A DNA stretch of 64,000 nt from Azoarcus_F sp048158365. GTDB taxonomy: Bacteria > Pseudomonadota > Gammaproteobacteria > Burkholderiales > Rhodocyclaceae. How positions within the stretch are numbered: position 1 is the first letter of the stretch; each line of letters starts with the position of its first letter. Positions 45,044 through 53,433 of this stretch are shown piece after piece. The DNA lies in assembly GCA_048158365.1 (NCBI GenBank), contig JBLLNL010000009.1; one strand, written 5' to 3'. Below the pieces are notes generated by a model. The model worked only from the letters and a program-made list of their open reading frames with translations. It was not told the origin of the DNA and made no database searches. Both the position numbers and the translations under genes were made by a program.

Positions 45044-46186
45044 ATGATCCTTCCGCCCGCAACCCTCGGCATGCTCGGTGGCGGCCAGTTGGGCCGCTTC
45101 TTCGTGTCGGCCGCGCATGAGATGGGCTATCACGTGTGGGTGCTCGACCCGGATCCGCACAGTCCCGCCGGCCTGATCGCCGATCGGCATCTGGTCGCGG
45201 CCTATGACGATTACGCCGCGCTGGATCTGTTTGGTGAAGCCTGCGCCGCGGTCACCACCGAGTTCGAGAACGTGCCGGCCGGAACCCTGGAGTATCTGGC
45301 CAAGTTCATCCCGGTCCATCCGGCCGCCAGCGCGGTCGCGGTGTGCCAGCACCGTATCGCCGAGAAGCGCTTTCTCGCCGACAACGGGATTCCGCATGGG
45401 CCTTTCGCAGTGATCGAGTCCGACGAGGACGTGCGCAACGCGCCGGATGCGCTGTTTCCGGCGGTACTCAAGGTGGCGCGCTTCGGCTACGACGGCAAGG
45501 GCCAGGCGCGCGTGGCCGATCGCGACGAGGCATTGCATGCACTTCACCAGTTCGGCGGCGAGCCGTGCGTGCTGGAGAAGATGCTGCATCTGGATTTCGA
45601 GGTCTCGGTCGTGCTCGCGCGGACCGAGTCGGGCGCGGTACGCTGCTTTCCGGTCGGCGAGAATCGCCACCGCAACGGCATCCTGGACGTGACCATCGCC
45701 CCGGCGCGCGCCAGCGCGGCCCAGCGCGACCGCGCGCAGGAGATCGCGTGCCGAATCGCGGAGGCGCTCGGCTATGTCGGCACGCTGGGCGTCGAGTTCT
45801 TCGTCTGCAACGGCGAACTGCTGGTCAACGAGATGGCACCCAGACCGCACAACAGCGGCCATCACACCGTGGACGCCTGCATGACCAGTCAGTACGAGCA
45901 GCAGGTCAGGGCGCTGACCGGTCTGCCGCTGGGCGAACCGCGCCAGCACTCGGCCGCGGTCATGGTCAATCTGCTCGGCGAGTTGTGGTTTCGCGGCGAG
46001 CATCAGCACGAACCGGACTGGTCGGTGCTGCACGCGGTTCCGGGCCTGCGGCTGCATCTGTATGGCAAGCACCATGCGCGCGCCGGGCGCAAGATGGGGC
46101 ATTTCACCGTGATCGGCGAGGATGCGCCCACCGTGCTCGAGCGCGCGATGCAGGCGCGGGACGCGATCGGCATCCGCGACGAATGA
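45044..46186 (+). CDS. purK: N5-carboxyaminoimidazole ribonucleotide synthase
   Basis: ATP-grasp enzyme carboxylating AIR with ATP and bicarbonate; 380 aa. Motifs: TLGMLGGGQLGRFF, TTEFENVPAGTLEYLAK, KVARFGYDGKGQARV, EVSVVLARTESG and NEMAPRPHNSGHHTVDAC. The ATG at 45044 gives the standard start; a TTG at 45032 overlapping the purE stop is a weaker alternative. Its stop overlaps the next ATG (ATGA). Confidence 0.96.
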   Translation: MILPPATLGMLGGGQLGRFFVSAAHEMGYHVWVLDPDPHSPAGLIADRHLVAAYDDYAALDLFGEACAAVTTEFENVPAGTLEYLAKFIPVHPAASAVAVCQHRIAEKRFLADNGIPHGPFAVIESDEDVRNAPDALFPAVLKVARFGYDGKGQARVADRDEALHALHQFGGEPCVLEKMLHLDFEVSVVLARTESGAVRCFPVGENRHRNGILDVTIAPARASAAQRDRAQEIACRIAEALGYVGTLGVEFFVCNGELLVNEMAPRPHNSGHHTVDACMTSQYEQQVRALTGLPLGEPRQHSAAVMVNLLGELWFRGEHQHEPDWSVLHAVPGLRLHLYGKHHARAGRKMGHFTVIGEDAPTVLERAMQARDAIGIRDE

Positions 46187-47247
46187 GCATCGTTTCGCCC
46201 ACCGCGGACGCGATCGCCGAGGCGGTGACCCTGCTGCGCGCCGGTCGGCTGGTCGCGCTGCCGACCGAGACCGTGTACGGCCTGGGCGCCGATGCGCTCG
46301 ATCCGGTCGCGGTGGGCCGGATCTTCACCGCCAAGGGCCGGCCCGCCGATCATCCGCTGATCGTGCATCTGCCCGACGCCGATCACCTGCCGCGCTGGGC
46401 GTCGCGCATCCCAAAGGACGCGATCGCGCTGGCGAAGGCCTTCTGGCCCGGACCCCTGACGCTGATCCTGTCACGCGAGGAAGACGTGCCGGACGCGGTC
46501 ACCGGCGGCCAGGCCACGGTCGGCCTGCGTGTGCCCGATCATCCGGTCGCGCTGGCGCTGCTGCGGGCCTTCGATTCCGGCATCGCCGCACCGAGCGCGA
46601 ACCGTTTCGGCCGGATCAGCCCGACCACGGCCGAACATGTGCAGCAGGAGCTGGGCGACCGGGTGGCGATGATCCTCGATGGCGGTCCCTGCACCGTCGG
46701 CATCGAATCGACGATTCTGGACCTGTCCCGGGGCGAGCCCGAAATCCTGCGTCCCGGGGCGATCACCGCCGACGACATCGCGCGCGTCATCGGACGTCGG
46801 CCGCATGTGCGTGGCGAAGCCCTGTCCCAACCGTCCGGCGCGACTCCCACACCGACTCCGCCAGCGCAGCCCGAAGCTCCGACGCCGCCGCGCGTGTCCG
46901 GCACGCTGGATGCCCACTACGCGCCCCGCACACCGCTGCAACTGGTCGATGCGTCCGCACTCGCGAACAGGGCGACGGACTGCGTGCGCAGCGGCAACCG
47001 GGTTGCGGTGCTGGCGCACATGGTGCGTGGACCGAACGACGGCCGCGTGATCTGGATACAGGCCGATCCCGAGCCGATGGGCTATGCGCACGACCTGTAC
47101 GCCAATCTTCGTGCGCTGGATGAACTCGGGGCCGATCTCATCCTGGTCGAACGCCCGCCGGACGCGATTGGCTGGTCCGCCATCGCCGACCGCCTGGGTC
47201 GCGCCGCGGTCGGTTCGGGCGCAAGCGACATGTTCGACGAGACCTGA
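46183..47247 (+). CDS. L-threonylcarbamoyladenylate synthase, Sua5 type
   Basis: Makes threonylcarbamoyl-AMP for the t6A37 modification of tRNAs. The 354-aa protein has an N-terminal YrdC domain (GRLVALPTETVYGLGADA, KGRPADHPLIVHL, WPGPLTLIL, APSANRFGRISPTTAEHV) joined through a Pro-rich linker (~223-240) to a C-terminal Sua5 domain (SGTLDAHYAPRTPLQLVD ... FDET). It is the long Sua5 form rather than the short TsaC. Coupled to purK by an ATGA overlap; last gene before the tRNA and island. Confidence 0.94.
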   Translation: MSIVSPTADAIAEAVTLLRAGRLVALPTETVYGLGADALDPVAVGRIFTAKGRPADHPLIVHLPDADHLPRWASRIPKDAIALAKAFWPGPLTLILSREEDVPDAVTGGQATVGLRVPDHPVALALLRAFDSGIAAPSANRFGRISPTTAEHVQQELGDRVAMILDGGPCTVGIESTILDLSRGEPEILRPGAITADDIARVIGRRPHVRGEALSQPSGATPTPTPPAQPEAPTPPRVSGTLDAHYAPRTPLQLVDASALANRATDCVRSGNRVAVLAHMVRGPNDGRVIWIQADPEPMGYAHDLYANLRALDELGADLILVERPPDAIGWSAIADRLGRAAVGSGASDMFDET

Positions 47248-47292
47248 GCAAAAAGACCAACAAAAAACTTTTCATCGACGGCTGCACTAGCC

Positions 47293-47298
47293 TATAAT
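47293..47298 (+). promoter_or_regulatory. TATAAT -10 element of tRNA-Ala
   Basis: Consensus TATAAT 13 bp before the tRNA, preceded at ~18 bp by TTTTCA (47269-47274) as a weak -35. The short, GC-rich discriminator fits a stable-RNA promoter. Confidence 0.55.
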
Positions 47299-47311
47299 TC
47301 TCGACCTCGAA

Positions 47312-47387
<76 letters not shown>

Positions 47388-47411
47388 TTTTCTGTTCCAA
47401 AGCAGTCCGAG

Positions 47412-47454
47412 AAAGGCCGGAAAGCCCAGTTAAATCAAGGGTTCCGGCCTTTTT
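47412..47454 (+). terminator. Hairpin terminator downstream of tRNA-Ala
   Basis: AAAGGCCGGAA (47412-47422) pairs with TTCCGGCCTTT (47442-47452), followed by TT. It probably terminates the tRNA transcript; it lies on the island side of the integration point. Confidence 0.7.
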
Positions 47455-47491
47455 CACGTCCAGAGTAGTCCGAAAAAGACTATTGAAAGCC

Positions 47492-47560
47492 GGGGGCAAC
47501 TGGGGGCAACATTGGGGGCAACTGCACGAGTTGCCCCCAAATGCCGAAGGAGTTGCCCCC
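47492..47560. repeat. GGGGGCAAC repeats at the left end of the element
   Basis: Nonamer GGGGGCAAC occurs at 47492, 47502 and 47514 and inverted (GTTGCCCCC) at 47530 and 47552, all just before the integrase start. Two more copies lie at the right end (53955, 53967). Position at both ends fits arm-type integrase binding sites. A further inverted copy at 47650 falls inside the int coding sequence. Confidence 0.7.
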
Positions 47561-47562
47561 AA

Positions 47563-48792
47563 ATGCCCCTGACAGACACGCAAATAAAGGCGATCAAGCC
47601 CAGCGCCAAAGCGCGTAAGTACGCCGACGAGAAAGGTCTGTATCTGGAAGTTGCCCCCAGCGGTGGCAAGTGGTGGCGGCTCAAGTACCGCATCGGCGGG
47701 AAGGAGAAACGTCTGAGCCTTGGTGTCTACCCGGACGTGTCCCTGAAGGCGGCTCGTGCTCGACGCGACGAGGCGCGGGAGTTGATCGCTACCGGTAGCG
47801 ACCCCAGCGCAGCACGTAAGGAAGCCGAAGCCGTGCGGATCGCGGAGACGGAACATACGTTCGAGGCGGTCGCCCGCGAGTGGTTCGATAAAGAGCGGGT
47901 CGCGTCTAGTTGGGCACCGGGGCACGCCGACAAGATCATCCGACGCTTGGAGGCCGACGTGTTCCCCTGGCTGGGAAAGAAGCCGATTGCCAACGTGAAA
48001 CCTATGGACGTGCTGACCTGCTGCCAGCGCATCGCGGACCGAGGCGCGCACGATACTGCGTATCGGGCCAAGCAGAACATAGGCCAGGTGATGCGATACG
48101 CAGTCGCCACGGGGCGGACTGACCGTGACCCTACCGCTGACCTTCGCGGAGTGATGAAGAAGCCGAGAGCGGCACATTTCGCATCCATCACCGATACCGC
48201 CGAAGTTGGGGCGCTGCTGCGGGCGATTGACGGATTCAAGGGAACGCTCGTGGTGCGATCAGCGCTCAGGCTTGCACCGCTGGTGTTCGTCCGACCGGGC
48301 GAACTGCGCAAGGCGGAGTGGTCGGAAATCGACTTCGAGCGGGCCGAATGGCGCATCCCTGCGGAGCGGATGAAGCGGCGGCGCGAGCACATCGTTCCGC
48401 TGGCACCGCAGTCGGTCGCGATCCTGAAGGACCTGCACCCGCTGACCGGGCACCGGCAGCACGTGTTCGCCGGGCGCGATCCGAAGAAGCCGATGAGCGA
48501 GGCCGCGATCAACGCGGCACTGCGGCGCATGGGGTACGACACCAAGACCGAAATCACCGGGCACGGTTTCCGGGCGATGGCGCGGACCATCCTGCATGAA
48601 GAACTTGGATTCGACCGGGACGTGATCGAACACCAACTTGCACACCGCGTCCCGGATGTGCTTGGTGAAGCCTACAACCGGACCAAGTTTCTGAAGGACC
48701 GTAGAACCATGATGCAAGCCTGGGCCGCTCATCTCGACCGACTGAAGGCGGGCGCTGAGGTGATCCAACTTCCAACGAAGGGGGCAGCATGA
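47563..48792 (+). CDS. int: P4-type tyrosine integrase
   Basis: 409-aa site-specific recombinase. N-terminal DUF4102 arm-binding domain (MPLTDTQIKAIKPSAKARKY, GLYLEVAPSGGKWWRLKYR, KRLSLGVYPDVSLKAARA), core-binding domain, and the catalytic domain with Arg in RPGELRKAEWSEID, HGFRAMARTIL (His-x-x-Arg region), and the tyrosine in GEAYNRTKFLKDRR. The start at 47563 follows an AGGAG-like site; the longer frame from 47512 runs through the repeats. It lies 175 bp from the tRNA-Ala end, the standard place for a P4 integrase. Confidence 0.95.
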   Translation: MPLTDTQIKAIKPSAKARKYADEKGLYLEVAPSGGKWWRLKYRIGGKEKRLSLGVYPDVSLKAARARRDEARELIATGSDPSAARKEAEAVRIAETEHTFEAVAREWFDKERVASSWAPGHADKIIRRLEADVFPWLGKKPIANVKPMDVLTCCQRIADRGAHDTAYRAKQNIGQVMRYAVATGRTDRDPTADLRGVMKKPRAAHFASITDTAEVGALLRAIDGFKGTLVVRSALRLAPLVFVRPGELRKAEWSEIDFERAEWRIPAERMKRRREHIVPLAPQSVAILKDLHPLTGHRQHVFAGRDPKKPMSEAAINAALRRMGYDTKTEITGHGFRAMARTILHEELGFDRDVIEHQLAHRVPDVLGEAYNRTKFLKDRRTMMQAWAAHLDRLKAGAEVIQLPTKGAA

Positions 48793-48944
48793 AGCGCAAG
48801 ACCAAGCACGCATTACAGGCACGCGATGACAAGGCTGCACGGGAGTTCATCGCACGGATTCGCCGGGAAGCCATGATCGTTTCAATTTCCGCAGAACTCA
48901 CTGCACGCGCTGCGATTCGCCGTGCATGGGTAACGCCGAAGTGA
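48789..48944 (+). CDS. Small basic protein following integrase
   Basis: A 51-codon frame whose ATG overlaps the integrase stop (ATGA at 48789-48792), suggesting translational coupling. It encodes MKRKTKHALQARDDKAAREF followed by an Arg-rich helix (IARIRRE) and ends WVTPK. It is basic, with no recognised domain. It could be a small accessory DNA-binding protein, but this is only a guess. Supported mainly by the overlap. Confidence 0.45.
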   Translation: MKRKTKHALQARDDKAAREFIARIRREAMIVSISAELTARAAIRRAWVTPK

Positions 48945-49075
48945 CGAAGATGAACAGCCGCCACCGTCAAGGTTCGATCAAGGGCTGATGAGCTGATGGC
49001 AGACAGTAAGGTTTTGGGAAGGGTCGATGAGCTGCTGGGGTAACGCCGAAGTGACGAAGATGAACAACCGACACC
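48928..49075. repeat. Direct repeat, 38 bp, 110 bp apart
   Basis: GGGTAACGCCGAAGTGACGA plus AGATGAACAGCCGCCACC at 48928-48965 recurs at 49038-49075 with two mismatches. Each copy carries a start codon (48949, 49060); the first opens only a 12-codon frame, the second the 134-aa gene. It looks like a local duplication of a leader. Confidence 0.75.
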
Positions 49076-49464
49076 ATTACGTTGATGCACGACGGGCGCT
49101 GCTGGAAATCTTCTTGCAACGCATGCGACTACAAAACGGAGAGTATGACGAACGTTTGCGCGCCATCTACAGTTCCGACGTTCTGAAAGTGGTCGAGGAA
49201 GGCATATGTGCGGCGTTCGAAGGCAAGTGCGACCCCTTCCGGTTGAGTACTCGGGGGTTGAAACCAAAGCTGTCCCGGCAAGAGGGAATCGATGCCGTCA
49301 TGCAAGTGATGAGCAGGCCGAAGGATGAAACATTGGAGTCGGCGTTCGAGCGTGTAGGGGGGACGCTGTCGACATCATCGAGTGTGATTCGAGATGCCTA
49401 CTACGACCCCGATGTACGGACGTTTGCAGAGCTACAGAGAGACGCCTACAGAAAAAACCGCTGA
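49060..49464 (+). CDS. Hypothetical protein of the element
   Basis: 134-aa protein of unknown family (145 aa if the ATG at 49027 is used). Visible: MNNRHHYVDARRALLEIFLQ, a middle VVEEGICAAFEGKCDPFRL, and LKPKLSRQEGIDAVMQVMS with an acidic/polar C-terminus. No TM segment or signal. Its leader is part of the 38-bp direct repeat. Lower GC than the host genes, like the rest of the early island. Confidence 0.6.
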   Translation: MNNRHHYVDARRALLEIFLQRMRLQNGEYDERLRAIYSSDVLKVVEEGICAAFEGKCDPFRLSTRGLKPKLSRQEGIDAVMQVMSRPKDETLESAFERVGGTLSTSSSVIRDAYYDPDVRTFAELQRDAYRKNR

Positions 49465-49543
49465 TTTGTAGGATGGTGCGGCACGCGGCACGCCCGCACG
49501 ATGCGATCCATGCCCGGTTCCGGGAGTCTCTTAGGGGAACAAA

Positions 49544-49756
49544 ATGGACGCAAAGACGGAAGCACCGATTCGCATTATTCGCCGTCACGAAGTTGAATCA
49601 CGTACCGGCATAGCACGCTCAACGATTTACGAGCGTGTCAAGCAAGGCACCTTCCCGGCACCCATCCAGCTTGGTCCACGTGCTGTCGGGTGGATTTCCG
49701 CCGACATCGACGCTTGGATTGCCGGGCGGATCGAGGCCGCTCAAAGCGGTAAATGA
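49544..49756 (+). CDS. AlpA-family transcriptional regulator
   Basis: 70-aa MerR-like winged helix protein of the AlpA family: IRRHEVESRTGIARSTIYERVKQGTFPAP and LGPRAVGWISADIDAWIAGR. AlpA/Cox-type proteins activate or repress excision and integrase genes in P4-like elements. It has GGGGAAC 5 bp upstream of the ATG and leads the primase operon. Confidence 0.92.
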   Translation: MDAKTEAPIRIIRRHEVESRTGIARSTIYERVKQGTFPAPIQLGPRAVGWISADIDAWIAGRIEAAQSGK

Positions 49757-49757
49757 C

Positions 49758-49862
49758 ATGCGGACCGTGAAGACCGTGATTGTGCGGCTGGCTGTTTGGG
49801 GCGTGATCCCTGCGAATCTTGCATCCTGGCTGATTCGACGGACGGGGCTGACCAATGTCTAG
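49758..49862 (+). CDS. 34-aa hydrophobic/basic small protein
   Basis: Starts 1 bp after the alpA stop and its TAG overlaps the next ATG (ATGTCTAG at 49855-49862). Product: MRTVKTVIVRLAVWGVIPAN then LASWLIRRTGLTNV, a single hydrophobic helix with basic ends. The tight spacing on both sides suggests it is translated, perhaps mainly to couple alpA and primase expression. Function unknown. Confidence 0.5.
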   Translation: MRTVKTVIVRLAVWGVIPANLASWLIRRTGLTNV

Positions 49863-50739
49863 CCCGACCGAACAGTTCAGAGCGGCCATGCGCGAGGCCG
49901 GTATTTCGCCACCAGTGACAATCGAGGCTGACGGGCTTCTGCACAGATTCCATATCGACGGCGACAAGGCCGGTTCCCGCAATGGCTGGTATGCACTGCA
50001 CCTCGACGGGCGGGCCGCTGGCATTTTCGGTTCGTGGAAGACCGGCGTGCGCTCGACTTGGGCGGCGGATGGTAAGCGCATGAGCGACACCGAGCGCAAG
50101 ACGTTTGCCGAACTGATCGAGGCGGCGAACATCAAGGCGCGAGCCGATCGGCGGGCCGAACATGAGGCGCGGGCTATCGAGGCACGGACCGAATGGGAAG
50201 CGGCGGCACCGGCTACACCGGCGCACCCGTACCTGATCGCCAAGGCGGTGAAGCCGCACGACTTGCGCCAGCGCGGCGGGCTGCTGATCGTCCCGCTGTT
50301 CGATGCCTTCGGGCTGTTGTGGAACGTGCAGCGCATCCAGCCGGACGGCGGCAAGCGGTTCAAGTCGGGGCGGGCCGGTGGCCTGTTCTGCCCGATTGGC
50401 GACCTCAGCAACCCGGCAACGGCCCTGATCTGTGAGGGCTGGGCAACCGGCGCAACGCTGCATGAGGAAACCGGCCATGCGGTGCTGTGCGCGATGAATG
50501 CGGGCAACCTGCTGCCGGTGGCGAAGGCGGCGCGTTCCGCCTGGGTTGGCGCTGAACTGGTGATCTGCGCGGACAACGACCGCCAGACCGAAGGTAATCC
50601 GGGCCTGACGTATGCGACCGCTGCGGCGAAGGCGACCGGGGCGCGGCTGATCGTTCCCGAGTTCCCGGAAGGGAGAGCGGGCTCCGACTTCAACGACTTG
50701 GCGGCGATCCGTCGGAAGGGGGCGCGACGTGGCGAATGA
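49855..50739 (+). CDS. Toprim-domain primase of the element
   Basis: 294-aa primase-like protein. N-terminal zinc-free PriCT/DUF7146-type region (FHIDGDKAGSRNGWYALHLD, IFGSWKTG), then a Toprim core with the acidic residues in ALICEGWATGATLHEETG and LVICADNDRQTEGNPG. It would prime replication of the excised element with the DUF927 ATPase encoded next, whose ATG overlaps by 11 bp. P4's alpha protein has primase and helicase in one polypeptide; here they are split. Confidence 0.85.
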   Translation: MSSPTEQFRAAMREAGISPPVTIEADGLLHRFHIDGDKAGSRNGWYALHLDGRAAGIFGSWKTGVRSTWAADGKRMSDTERKTFAELIEAANIKARADRRAEHEARAIEARTEWEAAAPATPAHPYLIAKAVKPHDLRQRGGLLIVPLFDAFGLLWNVQRIQPDGGKRFKSGRAGGLFCPIGDLSNPATALICEGWATGATLHEETGHAVLCAMNAGNLLPVAKAARSAWVGAELVICADNDRQTEGNPGLTYATAAAKATGARLIVPEFPEGRAGSDFNDLAAIRRKGARRGE

Positions 50740-52819
50740 CCTGCTCGACACTGTGACCGCCGATCTTTTCTGCGCAGACGTGGCAGACGCTTCGGTGATC
50801 GAGGCGAATCCCGCGCCGATACTCGCCGGAACGGCGGAACGGAACGCACATGAACTCGATGGCTCTCTGCAAAATGATTCCGGGCATGGGGGCGTTGAGG
50901 CTGATTCCGCATCGCCTCATCCGTTTCGCGACGTTCCAGACGTTCCAGACGTTCCGCCCAATAACGGCGATGGTTCCAGCGGAACGGCAGGCGGCACGGC
51001 AGACGTTCCATGCGTTCCGGCGCTGGCTGATCTGATCGAGGCCGCGACCACTGGCGACGGCGACGACTCCGAGGAAAAGGCGGCTCCGTCCGTGCGGGCA
51101 TCGGAAAGACCCTGCTTCCGCGTGTATGACAACTGGACCGTGTTCGACTCCGGCCGCAAGTTGCGGCCGGGCGTGTGGCATCACACCATGAGCGCACCGA
51201 AGGGCGGTGGCGATCCGGTTCCGGTCGATTCCTGGGTATGTGCGCCGCTGCACATCGAGGCGCAGACCTTCGACGGCACCGGGAGCAACTTCGGACGGCT
51301 GCTGCGCTTCAAGAACTCGGCGGGCCGGTGGCGCACATGGGCGATGCCGATGGAACTGCTCAAGGGCGATGGCTCCGACCTGCGCGGCGAGCTGCTGGCG
51401 ATGGGGTTGGAGCTTGACCCCTTCGCCCGCCAGACGCTTGCCCGATACCTGCAAGAGCGCACGCCGAAGAAGCGCATCCGGTGCGCGCTGCAAGTCGGCT
51501 GGTGCGGTGACGTGTTCGTGCTGCCCGATGCCGTGATCGGACCGAGCGCGGCGGGCGTGATCTTTCAGAGCGGCGAACGCTCGCACGACGAGCACGGGCA
51601 GGCCGGAACGCTCGACGGGTGGCAGGTCGAGATTGCAGCGCGGGCGGTGGGCAATCCCCTGTTCCTGTTGGCGCTGTCGGCAGCATTCGCGGGGCCGCTG
51701 CTCAAGCGCACCAATACCGAGGGCGGCGGGCTGCATTTCGTGGGCGATTCCTCGACCGGCAAGACAACGATTCTGGAGGCCGCGTGTTCCGTGTGGGGCG
51801 GGCCTGGGTATCGGCGGAGCTGGCGGGCGACGGCGAACGGAATGGAAGGCGCGGCGGCGCTGTTCAATGACTGCCTGCTGGCGCTGGACGAGATCAGCGA
51901 ATGCGATCCCCGCGAGGTGGGGGCCATCGTCTACAGCCTGGGCAACGGGCGCGGAAAGCAGCGGGCGAGCCGCACCGGCACGGCGCGATCCGTGACGCGG
52001 TGGCAGGCGTTCATCATGTCGACGGGCGAGCGCACCATCGGCACAACGATGCTGGACGGTGGGCACCGCACGAAGGCCGGGCAGGCGGTGCGGCTGCTCG
52101 ACATTCCCGCTGCGCGGCGCTTCGGCTGCTTCGATGAACTGCACGGCATGGCGACCGGCACAGCACTGTCCGACGCGATCAAGCGGGCGGCGAATCAACA
52201 TCATGGTCGGGCCGGGCGGGCGTTCCTCGAAAGGCTGACGCACGATGAGCGCGACATGGCCGGGCGGCTCGAACGCCTTAAGGCGCTGCCTGCTTTTAAC
52301 CCGCCAGAGGCCGAAGGGCAGGACAAGCGCGCTGCATCCCGCTTTGCGCTGCTGGCGCTGGCGGGCGAGCTGGCGACCGAGTACGGCATTACCGACTGGC
52401 CGGAAGGTGCGGCGCTCGACGCTGCGGTGATCGGGTTCCAGGCGTGGCGATCCATGCGCGGCGGCGGCAACGACGAGCGGCGGCAAATCCTCGATAAGCT
52501 GGCCGGGTTCCTCGAACGGCATGGGGATAGCCGGTTCTCCGACTGGATGGCAGGCGGCGCGACGATCCGTGACCGGGCGGGGTGGTGGAAGCCGGATGAG
52601 ACGGGTGGGCGGCTGTACCTGTTCAACGCCGATGGACTGCGCGAGGCCCTGAAGGGCTTCGACTTCAAGCGCGCTCTCGACGTGTTGGAATCCTGCGGCG
52701 TGATCCCCAAAGCGAGCGCGACGGGCGAACGATCGAGAACCGAGAACGTCGGCGGGCGGAAGGTGCGCGTCTATCCCGTCCGTGCCGAAGTGCTGCATGG
52801 GGTGAGCAATGGGGCTTGA
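50729..52819 (+). CDS. DUF927 ATPase/helicase of the element
   Basis: 696-aa protein with a low-complexity N-terminus (residues ~55-95: FRDVPDVPDVPP, GTAGGTADVPCVP) encoded by CGTTCC/GGAACG repeats, then a DUF927 domain: Walker A LHFVGDSSTGKTTILEAACS, Walker B-like CLLALDEISECDPREVG, and FIMSTGERTIGTTM. DUF927 proteins are replicative superfamily-3-like helicases of integrative elements. It follows the primase with an 11-bp overlap. The repeat-coded N-terminus may be dictated by DNA function (origin) rather than protein function. Confidence 0.88.
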   Translation: MANDLLDTVTADLFCADVADASVIEANPAPILAGTAERNAHELDGSLQNDSGHGGVEADSASPHPFRDVPDVPDVPPNNGDGSSGTAGGTADVPCVPALADLIEAATTGDGDDSEEKAAPSVRASERPCFRVYDNWTVFDSGRKLRPGVWHHTMSAPKGGGDPVPVDSWVCAPLHIEAQTFDGTGSNFGRLLRFKNSAGRWRTWAMPMELLKGDGSDLRGELLAMGLELDPFARQTLARYLQERTPKKRIRCALQVGWCGDVFVLPDAVIGPSAAGVIFQSGERSHDEHGQAGTLDGWQVEIAARAVGNPLFLLALSAAFAGPLLKRTNTEGGGLHFVGDSSTGKTTILEAACSVWGGPGYRRSWRATANGMEGAAALFNDCLLALDEISECDPREVGAIVYSLGNGRGKQRASRTGTARSVTRWQAFIMSTGERTIGTTMLDGGHRTKAGQAVRLLDIPAARRFGCFDELHGMATGTALSDAIKRAANQHHGRAGRAFLERLTHDERDMAGRLERLKALPAFNPPEAEGQDKRAASRFALLALAGELATEYGITDWPEGAALDAAVIGFQAWRSMRGGGNDERRQILDKLAGFLERHGDSRFSDWMAGGATIRDRAGWWKPDETGGRLYLFNADGLREALKGFDFKRALDVLESCGVIPKASATGERSRTENVGGRKVRVYPVRAEVLHGVSNGA
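50828..51018. repeat. GGAACG/CGTTCC repeat clusters, 5' part of DUF927 gene
   Basis: GGAACG at 50828, 50836, 50841 and 50981; CGTTCC at 50932, 50941, 50950, 51004 and 51013, several in a 9-bp period (CGTTCCAGA). A matching cluster lies just past the gene's stop (52838-52937). Candidate iterons for element replication, or simply expanded coding repeats. Confidence 0.65.
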
Positions 52820-53165
52820 TGACCTGCTCGCCAGACTGGAACGGGCCGCTGGAACGGCTGGAACGGCAGACGTTCTGGCAGACGTTCCGGCGAATCCCTT
52901 GCAAACACTGGGCAGAACGGCTGGAACGGCTGGAACGGGAGAAACGAACAACGTTGGGGCTTACGTGGATGTATCCCTTGCCGATGAACCTGGGCCACCC
53001 GTACCGGCTGAGTCTGAGGCTGCGATTCGGAGTTGGCTTGCGCGGATTGAGGAAACCGACCCTGATCTGATCGCGGGCACACTCGGCGCGTGCAGGCGGG
53101 ACGGCGACGCGCTCGCCTACTTTCTTCGGCGAGCTGCTGAGGTACGGAATGACGGACTCTCGTGA
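52809..53165 (+). CDS. Hypothetical protein of the element (repeat-coded N-terminus)
   Basis: 118-aa protein overlapping the DUF927 stop by 11 bp. The first half is low complexity (RAAGTAGTADVLADVPANP, RTAGTAGTGETNN), coded by the second GGAACG cluster and echoing the DUF927 N-terminus; the C-terminal part, AAIRSWLARIEETDPDLIAG and ALAYFLRRAAEV, is helical and resembles short C-terminal segments of island primase-associated proteins. No function assigned. Confidence 0.6.
   Translation: MGLDDLLARLERAAGTAGTADVLADVPANPLQTLGRTAGTAGTGETNNVGAYVDVSLADEPGPPVPAESEAAIRSWLARIEETDPDLIAGTLGACRRDGDALAYFLRRAAEVRNDGLS
52838..52937. repeat. GGAACG/CGTTCC repeat cluster downstream of DUF927 gene
   Basis: GGAACG at 52838, 52851, 52860, 52923 and 52932, CGTTCC at 52883, plus near-matches CGTTCT (52871) and AGAACG (52914), mostly in GGAACGGCT units. 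Together with 50828-51018 it flanks the DUF927 gene. Confidence 0.65.
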
Positions 53166-53433
53166 AGTGGCTGCTGGGTCTGCGGAACTGCTCAACCCTA
53201 TCCCTACCGTGTCCGCGCAAAAAATTCCGCTTTGCAGCGCCGATGAAATCCGGGCCGAGATGGCGCGGGTGTATCGGGACATGCGGCGCGGCATGATTGA
53301 AACGCAAGACGGCACCAGACTAGCCTATGTGCTCGACCGGCTGCTGAAGGCTCGCGAGGCGGCCGACACCGAAAAGCGAATCGAAATGCTCGAAGCGGCA
53401 CTTCGAGCGCATCATGGAGAACTGAAGCGATGA
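53149..53433 (+). CDS. Hypothetical protein of the element
   Basis: 94-aa protein overlapping its upstream neighbour by 17 bp and sharing an ATGA with the next gene. The region CSADEIRAEMARVYRDMRRG followed by GTRLAYVLDRLLKAREAAD and a charged C-terminal helix is a pattern seen in small proteins next to phage terminase or primase genes. No specific function can be stated. Confidence 0.65.
   Translation: MTDSREVAAGSAELLNPIPTVSAQKIPLCSADEIRAEMARVYRDMRRGMIETQDGTRLAYVLDRLLKAREAADTEKRIEMLEAALRAHHGELKR

Noticed and set aside
50690..52951. 753-aa minus-strand frame opposite the DUF927 gene
   Set aside because: Antisense to a gene with clear Walker motifs; Arg/Pro-rich shadow.
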